Source: Pseudomonadota bacterium
GTDB lineage: Bacteria; Pseudomonadota; Alphaproteobacteria; Rhodospirillales; Magnetospirillaceae
Assembly: GCA_023426365.1 (NCBI GenBank)
Contig: JAFAAW010000037.1
Coordinates: forward strand, 1 to 20,790
Direction: 5' to 3'
Length of the DNA stretch: 20,790 nucleotides
Shown in pieces: positions 8,564-15,924 of the stretch (position 1 is the stretch's first letter; each line of letters begins with the position of its first letter). The notes under the pieces are model-generated. The model made no database searches, had not been told where the DNA came from, and was given only the letters and a program-made list of their open reading frames with translations. The translations under genes were made by a program, and so were the position numbers.

Positions 8564-9472
8564 TCAGACCTGCACGTTCAGCGGCCCGATCAGCGTTTGC
8601 ATGCCGGCTTCGGACGTCAGCTCTGCGATTTCCTTATCGGCGGCCTTAACCGCCCGGGCCAGTTCATCAATCTCGCCGCCCGGGTTGCCGCCCTCTTCGC
8701 GGGCACGACGACGCTGCTGCTCGAATAGGGCGCGCACCTGCGCCATCAGGGTCCGCACGTCCGCGCGGAATTTGGCATCCTCGGCGCTTTCTCTGGCCTT
8801 CTGGTCGCTTTCGGCCAGTTGCTGGCGCAGCGCTTCGATGTCGGTGCGCTGGTTCTGTGCGGTGGTGGGCGCCACCGCGGCTTCGTCCGTTGTGGTTTCG
8901 CCGCCGCCCGACGCGAACGCCTCGTCCTCCGCCGGTTCCTCGCCACCGGAGGTTTCGCTTTGGGCCGCCACCGCCTGGGCCTGCGCGGCGGCAGCTTGCC
9001 TTCCGGCGCCGTCGGCTGTCTCGGCGGATGCTGCTGCGCCCTCCGCACCCGTCGCACCGGCCGCTGCCGCCGGCGTCTCGTCGCCGATCGCACCCGCCGT
9101 CGCGATCCCACCACCGCCCGCCCCGGCGGCGGCATATTCCTTTGCGGCGGCGCCCAGTTCGCGGGCGATCTGGGCGGCACGGCGGGCAACGGCCTTGGGG
9201 TCGCCCAGCGCGGCCATTAGCCGCAGGGCCTGCAATTCGCTTTTCAGCCGCTCCACCTTTTCCCTGGCGGCGGCCTTGCGCTCCTGCTTGTGGGATTCAT
9301 TGGCCCGTTTCAGGGTTTCAAGGGCCTGGCGGGATCGACGCAGTAATTCGTCCGCCTCTTCCCTGGCGGTGGTCTTGTCGTCGGCCTTCGCCTTGACCGG
9401 ACCTTGGCGATCGCCCAACCGCGCCTGCAACAGCGCCAACGCGTTGGTCGCCCCGGATAGCTTTCCGAGCAT
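8564..9472 (-). CDS. Ala/Glu-rich coiled-coil hypothetical protein
   Basis: This 302-residue protein is not recognised. Residues about 25-125 are charged and helical (Lys/Glu/Arg/Ala, ending with LRLMAALGDPKAVARRAAQI), predicted as coiled coil. Residues about 130-215 form a Gly/Ala/Glu/Thr low-complexity linker. Residues about 215-290 form a second coiled coil (EALRQQLAESDQKARESAED). The tail is Ile-Gly-Pro-Leu-Asn-Val-Gln-Val. No signal peptide or membrane span is seen. The ATG at 9472 is fixed by a GGAGGG site 6 nt upstream. The frame runs open to 9613, but the extra part has atypical composition and reaches into the ecm terminator. A possible -10 (AATAAT, 9508-9503) has only a poor TTGGTG -35 at a 19-bp spacing. 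Confidence 0.75.
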   Translation of the reverse strand: MLGKLSGATNALALLQARLGDRQGPVKAKADDKTTAREEADELLRRSRQALETLKRANESHKQERKAAAREKVERLKSELQALRLMAALGDPKAVARRAAQIARELGAAAKEYAAAGAGGGGIATAGAIGDETPAAAAGATGAEGAAASAETADGAGRQAAAAQAQAVAAQSETSGGEEPAEDEAFASGGGETTTDEAAVAPTTAQNQRTDIEALRQQLAESDQKARESAEDAKFRADVRTLMAQVRALFEQQRRRAREEGGNPGGEIDELARAVKAADKEIAELTSEAGMQTLIGPLNVQV

Positions 9473-9477
9473 ACGCG

Positions 9478-9483
9478 CCCTCC
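9478..9483 (-). promoter_or_regulatory. Ribosome-binding site fixing the start at 9472
   Basis: GGAGGG on the minus strand lies 5 nt before the ATG at 9472 (GGAGG core spaced 6 nt). It is a textbook site and decides against the longer reading from 9613. Confidence 0.7.
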
Positions 9484-9581
9484 ATTCTGGACAGCAGACG
9501 TCATTATTGCGTGAAGTTTTCAAAAAACACCAACGTTTGGCGACGGCGCCACCCTTTCGCTTCTCCTTATTCGCGGACGAC

Positions 9582-9611
9582 AAAAAAAGGGGCGGCCCGC
9601 GGACCGCCCCC
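9582..9611 (-). terminator. Intrinsic terminator of ecm
   Basis: On the minus strand GGGGCGGTCC (9610-9601) pairs with GGGCCGCCCC (9598-9589), with one G-U pair, and is followed directly by seven T residues (9588-9582). It lies 25 bp past the ecm stop and is a clear rho-independent terminator. It also insulates the coiled-coil gene downstream on the same strand. Confidence 0.93.
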
Positions 9612-9636
9612 AAGGTCGTTCGCCGTAGCAGCGGTC

Positions 9637-11616
9637 TCAGGCCGCCTTCGAGTCGCCCTCCACCAGGGTGACGATGTCGCCCATGATGGCGGTGATGTCG
9701 TAATCCTTGGGCGTGTAGATGCGGGCACAGCCCGCCGCCAGCAGGGCCTTTTCGTCCTCGGGCGGGATGATGCCGCCCGCCACCACCGGAATGTCGCCCA
9801 AGCCAACGGCGCGCATGCGTTCCAGCACCTCGGTGACCAGCGGCACATGGCTGCCCGACAGGATGCTCAGCCCGACCACGTGCACGCCTTCCTCCAGCGC
9901 CGCGTTGACGATCTGGGCCGGGGTCAGGCGGATGCCCTCGTACACCACCTCCATGCCGGCGTCGCGGGCACGCACGGCGATCTGCTCGGCGCCGTTGGAA
10001 TGGCCGTCCAGGCCCGGCTTGCCCACCAGCATCTTGATGCGACGGCCCAGGCGGGCGGAAACCTCGTCCACCCGCGCCCGCACGGCGGCGATCTTCTCGC
10101 CCTTGGACGAAGCGGCGGCGCGGGCCACGCCGGTGGGGGCGCGGTATTCACCGAAAACCTCGCGCAGGGTCTGCGCCCATTCGCCGGTGGTGACGCCCAC
10201 ATGGGCGGCGGCGATGGAGGGTTCCATGACGTTGCGGCCTTCGCTCGCGGCGGCGCGCAGTTCGGCCAGGGCCTTGTCCACCGCGCCCTGGTCGCGCGAC
10301 GCCTTGAACGCCTTGAGGCGCTCGATCTGCTCGGCCTCGACCTTGGGGTCCACCGTGAGGATCGAGCCGTCGCCGGTGGTCAGCGGGCTGGGTTCGGTCT
10401 CGGTCCACTTGTTGACGCCGACCACGATCTGCTCGCCCGATTCGATGCCGGCGATGCGGCGCGCGTTGGATTCCACCAGCTTCTGCTTCATGTAGCTGGA
10501 TTCCACCGCCGACACCGCGCCGCCCATGCCGTCGATGCGGCCCAGCTCCTCGCGGGCACCGGCCATCAACTCCTCGACCTTGCGGGCGATCTCGGTCGAA
10601 CCGTTGAAGATGTCGCCGTATTCCAACAGGTCGGTTTCGTAGGCCATGATCTGCTGCAGGCGCAGCGACCATTGCTGGTCCCACGGACGCGGCAGGCCCA
10701 GCGCCTCGTTCCACGCCGGCAATTGCACGGCGCGGGCGCGGGCATCCTTGGACAGCACCACCGCCAGCATTTCCAGCAAGATGCGGTAGACGTTGTTTTC
10801 CGGCTGCGGCTCGGTCAGGCCCAGGGAGTTGACCTGCACGCCATAGCGAAAGCGCCGCGCCTTTTCGTCCTCGACGCCGTAGCGCTCGCGGCAGATTTCG
10901 TCCCACAGATAGGTGAACGCCCGCATCTTGCACAATTCGGTGATGAAGCGGATGCCGGCATTGACGAAGAAGCTGATGCGGCTGACCACCACCGGGAAGT
11001 CGGCGGCCGGAACCGTGGGGCGCACGGTGTCCAGCACGGCGATGGCGGTCGCCAGCGCGAAGGCCAGCTCCTGCTCGGGCGTGGCGCCGGCTTCCTGCAG
11101 GTGGTACGAGCAGACGTTCATGGGGTTCCACTTGGGAACCTCGCGATAGGTGAAGGCGATGACGTCGCTGGTCAGCTTCAAGGACGGCTGCGGCCCGAAG
11201 ATGTAGGTGCCGCGCGACAGGTATTCCTTGATGATGTCGTTCTGGGTGGTGCCGTTCAGGCTGGCGCGCGCCGCCCCCTGCTTTTCGGCGGTGGCGATAT
11301 AGAGCGACAGCAGCCAGGCGGCCGGCGCGTTGATGGTCATGGACGTGTTCATCTTTTCGAGCGGGATGCCCTCGAACAGCGTCTGCATGTCGCCGATATG
11401 ACAGACGGGCACGCCCACCTTGCCCACCTCGCCGCGCGCCAGCACATGATCGGAATCGTAGCCGGTCTGGGTCGGCAGATCGAAGGCGATGGAGAGGCCG
11501 GTCTGGCCCTTGCCCAGATTGGTGCGGAACAGCTTGTTGGATTCCGCCGCCGAGCTGTGGCCCGAATAGGTGCGAAACAGCCAGGGCTTCTCGCGGGCGG
11601 GGGTCTTTTCCGTCAT
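9637..11616 (-). CDS. ecm: Ethylmalonyl-CoA mutase (B12-dependent)
   Basis: It converts (2R)-ethylmalonyl-CoA to (2S)-methylsuccinyl-CoA using adenosylcobalamin, in the ethylmalonyl-CoA pathway (cytosol). The length is 659 residues from the ATG at 11616, shorter than methylmalonyl-CoA mutase large subunits (about 700-730). The catalytic domain carries Phe-Asp-Leu-Pro-Thr-Gln-Thr-Gly-Tyr-Asp-Ser-Asp-His at about 45-57; methylmalonyl mutases usually have Ala-Thr-His-Arg in place of Pro-Thr-Gln-Thr. The C-terminal B12 domain has Asp-Gly-His-Ser-Asn-Gly with cobalt-ligand His539, where methylmalonyl mutases usually have Asp-Gly-His-Asp-Arg-Gly. Divergent ccr and mcd confirm the role. An upstream in-frame ATG at 11688 adds 24 unlike residues and is rejected. 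AAGGTG or AGAGGA may be the ribosome site. It ends in a strong terminator. Confidence 0.94.
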   Translation of the reverse strand: MTEKTPAREKPWLFRTYSGHSSAAESNKLFRTNLGKGQTGLSIAFDLPTQTGYDSDHVLARGEVGKVGVPVCHIGDMQTLFEGIPLEKMNTSMTINAPAAWLLSLYIATAEKQGAARASLNGTTQNDIIKEYLSRGTYIFGPQPSLKLTSDVIAFTYREVPKWNPMNVCSYHLQEAGATPEQELAFALATAIAVLDTVRPTVPAADFPVVVSRISFFVNAGIRFITELCKMRAFTYLWDEICRERYGVEDEKARRFRYGVQVNSLGLTEPQPENNVYRILLEMLAVVLSKDARARAVQLPAWNEALGLPRPWDQQWSLRLQQIMAYETDLLEYGDIFNGSTEIARKVEELMAGAREELGRIDGMGGAVSAVESSYMKQKLVESNARRIAGIESGEQIVVGVNKWTETEPSPLTTGDGSILTVDPKVEAEQIERLKAFKASRDQGAVDKALAELRAAASEGRNVMEPSIAAAHVGVTTGEWAQTLREVFGEYRAPTGVARAAASSKGEKIAAVRARVDEVSARLGRRIKMLVGKPGLDGHSNGAEQIAVRARDAGMEVVYEGIRLTPAQIVNAALEEGVHVVGLSILSGSHVPLVTEVLERMRAVGLGDIPVVAGGIIPPEDEKALLAAGCARIYTPKDYDITAIMGDIVTLVEGDSKAA

Positions 11617-11884
11617 TCCTCTGTCACCTTCTTCTGCTCGGGCCTGCGGCGGGCGCCGTGACATCATCCTAATGGATGCCGGGGTCACTACGACCTAAAA
11701 TTTCTCGACATCCTGACTTCGCGAAACAAACTATCATTTTGTGCATTGCGAAGAAAGCCGCAAAACGCTACAACGCGAAAGACGCCGAACACACCCGACC
11801 GGGGTCGGCGACGGAACGAGGGAATCCCAAAGGTTCCCCAAAGCGACGAACAGAGTGGTTTTCGGAAGACGAGGAGTGACTCGG
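11617..11884. promoter_or_regulatory. Divergent ecm/ccr control region
   Basis: This 268-bp region separates two divergent genes of one pathway, so it must hold both promoters. It contains the perfect palindrome TTCGCGAA (11718-11725) and related words TTGCGAA (11746-11752), CCGCAAAA (11759-11766) and ACGCGAAA (11773-11780). For ccr the best sigma-70 candidate is TTGCGA (11746-11751), a 17-bp spacer and TACAAC (11769-11774), each 4/6. The leader also has a CCGAC/GTCGG hairpin (11795-11808) and a GGGAA/TTCCC dyad near 11819-11837. No ecm promoter was convincing by eye. The window is AT-richer than its surroundings between 11690 and 11780. Confidence 0.55.
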
Positions 11885-13162
<1,278 letters not shown>

Positions 13163-13175
13163 GGTTTGACGCCAC

Positions 13176-13222
13176 CCCCGCTCCCGCCCCGTTTCGGCGG
13201 GTGGGAGCGGGGTTTTGTTTTT
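13176..13222 (+). terminator. Strong intrinsic terminator between ccr and mcd
   Basis: CCCCGCTCCC (13176-13185) pairs perfectly with GGGAGCGGGG (13203-13212), and the inner bases can add further pairs. TTTTGTTTTT (13213-13222) follows immediately. The structure starts 13 nt after the ccr stop and ends 15 nt before the mcd ATG, leaving no space for a separate promoter downstream. Confidence 0.92.
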
Positions 13223-13237
13223 CCCAAGAGGACGCCC

Positions 13238-14899
13238 ATGACCACCGTGCTGCTGCCCGATCTGATCCCCACCTGCGCCAATGCCCTCGACACCCTGCGC
13301 GGCCTGCACGCCGCCGCCAAGGTGTCCGTCACCGCCATGGTGAGCAAGGACGGCAAGATCGATTCCGCCCTGTTCGAGGCCAATCAGGAGGCCGCCCACG
13401 GCTATGCCTGGCTGACCACCTATGTGGCGGCGCTGGAGCAGATGCTGGAATGGGCCAAGCGCCTGGAGGCCGCCGGCCGCTTGGGCGAGCTGGAAGCGCT
13501 GATGCTGCAATCGGCCTTCGGCGAATATTCCGCCCAGATCTTCGGCGGCATCCCCATGAGCCAGGGCGAATACATCCGCCCCATCGACATGGGCCTGGAT
13601 TCGGGCACCTGCCACAAGCACCATTCCGAGGCGCTGAGCCTGCTGCGCAAGCACGGCAACAGCGCCGCCGTGCGCGTGCGCATCGCGCAACTGATCGAGG
13701 ACGGCCACCATTTCGGCGAGGCCGGGCTTGAGGACGAGACGCTGGAGATGATCCGCGACCAGTTCCGCAAGTTCGTCGAGGCCGAGGTGGCGCCGCACTG
13801 CCACGAATGGCACCTCAAGGACGAGCTGATCCCGCTCGAGGTGCTGGAGGCGGTGGCCGAGATGGGCGTGTTCGGCCTGACCCTGCCCGAGGAATACGGC
13901 GGCCTGGGCATGGGCAAGACCGCCATGTGCGTGGTCACCGAGGAATTGTCGCGCGGCTATATCGGCGTGGGTTCCTTGGGCACCCGCGCCGAGATCGCCG
14001 GCGAGCTGATCCGCCTGGGCGGCACCGAGGAGCAGAAGCAGGAATGGCTGCCCAAGATCGCCAGCGGTGAGATCCTGCCGACCGCCGTGTTCACCGAGCC
14101 CAACACCGGTTCCGACCTGGGTTCCTTGCGCACCCGCGCGGTCAAGGACGGCGACGAGTGGGTGGTGACCGGCAACAAGACCTGGATCACCCACGCCGCC
14201 CGCTCCGACCTGATGACCCTGCTGGTGCGCACCAACCCCGACAGCAAGGACTGGCGCGGCCTGTCCATGCTGCTGGCGCCCAAGATCCGCGGCACCGAGG
14301 ACAACCCGTTCCCGACCCCCGGCATGACCGGCGGCGAGATCAAGGTGCTCGGCTATCGCGGCATGAAGGAATACGAACTGGGCTTCGACGGCTTCAAGGT
14401 GCCGGCCGCCAACCTGCTGGGCGGCGTCGAGGGCCAGGGCTTCAAGCAGCTCATGGAAACCTTCGAATCGGCCCGCATCCAGACCGCCGCCCGTGCGGTC
14501 GGCGTGGCGCAGAACGCGTTGGAGGTCGGCCTGCAATACGCCAAGGACCGCGTCCAGTTCGGCAAGCCGATCTATGCCTTCCCCCGCGTGGCCTGCAAGG
14601 TGGCGTGGGCGGCGGTCGAGACCATGATCGCCCGCCAGCTCACCTATTTCTCGGCGCGCGAGAAGGATGGCGGCCATCGCTGCGACATCGAGGCGGGCAT
14701 GGCCAAGCTGCTGGGCGCGCGCGTGGCGTGGTCCAACGCCGACAACGCCCTGCAGATCCACGGCGGCAACGGCTATGCCGAGGAATACCAGATCAGCCGC
14801 ATCATCTGCGACGCCCGCATCCTCAACATTTTCGAGGGCGCGGCGGAAATCCAGGCCCAGGTCATTGCCCGCGGCCTGCTGTCGGGCGCGCGCGGCTAA
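13238..14899 (+). CDS. mcd: (2S)-Methylsuccinyl-CoA dehydrogenase
   Basis: This FAD-dependent enzyme oxidises (2S)-methylsuccinyl-CoA to mesaconyl-CoA in the ethylmalonyl-CoA pathway. It has 553 residues: an N-terminal helical extension of about 150 residues, absent from ordinary acyl-CoA dehydrogenases (about 380-390), then a full acyl-CoA dehydrogenase core. Core motifs include Leu-Pro-Glu-Glu-Tyr-Gly-Gly-Leu-Gly, Phe-Thr-Glu-Pro-Asn-Thr-Gly-Ser-Asp (FAD/substrate loop), Gly-Gly-Asn-Gly-Tyr-Ala-Glu-Glu-Tyr, and Phe-Glu-Gly-Ala-Ala-Glu-Ile-Gln with Glu about 533 at the usual catalytic-base position. The extension, length and ccr/ecm context mark it as Mcd. The ATG at 13238 has AGAGGA 5-6 nt upstream; the upstream start at 13166 would translate the terminator. 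Expression needs read-through or an internal promoter in ccr. Confidence 0.94.
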   Translation: MTTVLLPDLIPTCANALDTLRGLHAAAKVSVTAMVSKDGKIDSALFEANQEAAHGYAWLTTYVAALEQMLEWAKRLEAAGRLGELEALMLQSAFGEYSAQIFGGIPMSQGEYIRPIDMGLDSGTCHKHHSEALSLLRKHGNSAAVRVRIAQLIEDGHHFGEAGLEDETLEMIRDQFRKFVEAEVAPHCHEWHLKDELIPLEVLEAVAEMGVFGLTLPEEYGGLGMGKTAMCVVTEELSRGYIGVGSLGTRAEIAGELIRLGGTEEQKQEWLPKIASGEILPTAVFTEPNTGSDLGSLRTRAVKDGDEWVVTGNKTWITHAARSDLMTLLVRTNPDSKDWRGLSMLLAPKIRGTEDNPFPTPGMTGGEIKVLGYRGMKEYELGFDGFKVPAANLLGGVEGQGFKQLMETFESARIQTAARAVGVAQNALEVGLQYAKDRVQFGKPIYAFPRVACKVAWAAVETMIARQLTYFSAREKDGGHRCDIEAGMAKLLGARVAWSNADNALQIHGGNGYAEEYQISRIICDARILNIFEGAAEIQAQVIARGLLSGARG

Positions 14900-14925
14900 G
14901 ACGCGCGTTCCGCTTCACCTTGGGC

Positions 14926-14960
14926 GGCGGCACCGGCACCGGTGCCGCCGTTTCTTTTTT
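14926..14960 (+). terminator. Intrinsic terminator of mcd
   Basis: GGCGGCACCGG (14926-14936) and CCGGTGCCGCC (14939-14949) form a perfect 11-bp inverted repeat; the realised loop would be larger than the 2-nt centre. GTTTCTTTTTT (14950-14960) follows. It sits 26 nt past the mcd stop. Confidence 0.92.
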
Positions 14961-14978
14961 GCCCGTCCCCTTCAGGTT

Positions 14979-15152
14979 GGTGGACGCCACCGCCAAAAGG
15001 GTTTATGTGCCACAGGGTAGCTACCCTTCGCCTAGAGCAACCCGCCTTGAATATGAGGCGCGTTGGCTCTGGCGCCCATTGCGGGCGCGGCCTAGCGGCC
15101 GGAGGCCGCGCCCGGCGAGGGCAAATACGTGATGCAGATTTTCTGCATCACG
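14979..15152. repeat. Block of consecutive inverted repeats in non-coding DNA
   Basis: Between the mcd terminator and the DUF6624 gene nearly every base can pair. In order: GGTGG/CCACC (14979-14991); AGGGTAGCTACCCT, a 14-bp perfect palindrome (15014-15027); a long imperfect dyad of about 14 bp (15034-15047 with 15056-15070, one bulge and one mismatch); CGGGCGCGGCC/GGCCGCGCCCG, 11 bp perfect with an 11-nt loop (15082-15114); and CGTGATGCAGA/TCTGCATCACG, 11 bp perfect with a TTT loop (15128-15152). GCGCCC/GGGCGC (15072-15088) is an alternative pairing. No T-run follows these hairpins. It could be a palindromic repeat cluster, a structured RNA or a set of operators. Confidence 0.7.
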
Positions 15153-15171
15153 GTCTAGCGTGGGTCTTTCG

Positions 15172-15753
15172 ATGCGTGATGTTCTGATCCGTCTGGCCGA
15201 AAACGACCGCCGCCTGCGCAGCCAGTTGGCGCTGTCGGGCCATCTGTTCGACGGCTATCACCCGTCCATGCGCGCGCTGCACGAGGCCAACGCCCGCGAG
15301 CTGGAGCTGCTGGTGGACGAGGACGGCTGGCCGACCTGCCACGAATCCGGCGAGGACGGGGTCCAGGCGGCGTTCCTGATCGCCGTGCACGCCATTTCGC
15401 GCCCCAATTTCCTGCGCCGCTGCCTGACGCTGATGAAATCGGCCGCCAATCGCGGCGACATCCCCGCCTGGCATCCGGCGACGCTGGAGGACCGCATCCG
15501 CAGCCTGGAAGGCCGCCCGCAGATCTACGGCACCCAGTTGGACTGGGACGACGACCACCTGCTCAGCCCGCTGCCCATCGAGGACGAGACGACGGTGGAC
15601 GAGCGTCGCGCCAAGGTCGGCCTGCCGCCCCTGGCCGAAGCGGTGGCCGAGGCGCAGGCCGCCGCCCGCGCCGAGGGCGAGATGCCGCCGGCCGAATGGC
15701 TGCACCTGCAGCACGCGCTGGATGATTTCGCCCGCGAAGTGGGCTGGCGCTGA
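15172..15753 (+). CDS. DUF6624-like hypothetical protein
   Basis: This 193-residue soluble protein has no signal peptide. The central part follows a pattern I recall from DUF6624 proteins: Glu-x-Gly-Trp-Pro-Thr, a Gly-Val-Gln-Ala-Ala-Phe-Leu-Ile-Ala-x-His-Ala helix, and Arg-Arg-Cys-Leu-x-Leu-Met. These are followed by Leu-Glu-Asp-Arg-Ile-Arg-x-Leu-Glu-Gly-Arg-Pro-Gln-Ile-Tyr-Gly-Thr-Gln, Pro-Ile-Glu-Asp and Val-Asp-Glu-Arg-Arg-Ala-Lys-Val-Gly-Leu-Pro-Pro-Leu. The family's function is unknown to me. The ATG at 15172 is preferred; a GTG at 15160 would add four residues, and neither has a strong ribosome site. It is preceded within 20 bp by an 11-bp inverted repeat that could regulate it. Confidence 0.78.
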   Translation: MRDVLIRLAENDRRLRSQLALSGHLFDGYHPSMRALHEANARELELLVDEDGWPTCHESGEDGVQAAFLIAVHAISRPNFLRRCLTLMKSAANRGDIPAWHPATLEDRIRSLEGRPQIYGTQLDWDDDHLLSPLPIEDETTVDERRAKVGLPPLAEAVAEAQAAARAEGEMPPAEWLHLQHALDDFAREVGWR

Positions 15754-15924
15754 CCGCTTGCCGCCGCGGCGGGCAATCCCCACCTGCCAGGGGCGGGCCG
15801 CCCCGCCGGCGTGAAAGGGTCCTTGCGCATGCGGATAGTGCGCAAAGGCAAAAAGGTATAGGCTGCGCCTACCCGCCCGCGTGCGTGGCGAACCATCACC
15901 GAAAGCCTTAGACTAAGCGCCGAC
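15754..15924. promoter_or_regulatory. Leader region of gpmI
   Basis: This 171-bp gap contains a GC dyad just after the DUF6624 stop (near 15758-15776), without a T-run. It also has the perfect inverted repeat TTGCGCA/TGCGCAA (15823-15829 and 15839-15845, 9-bp spacer) and a possible -10 TATAGG (15857-15862) with no matching -35 at 17 bp. The dyad directly upstream of the -10 is placed like an activator or repressor site. Confidence 0.4.

Noticed and set aside
9473..9613. Longer start for the 302-residue coiled-coil protein
   Set aside because: The extension has different composition and begins in the ecm terminator, whereas GGAGGG sits right before the ATG at 9472.
9637..11616. Methylmalonyl-CoA mutase large subunit
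   Set aside because: It is shorter, with different substrate-site and cobalt-loop residues, no small subunit beside it, and ccr/mcd as neighbours.
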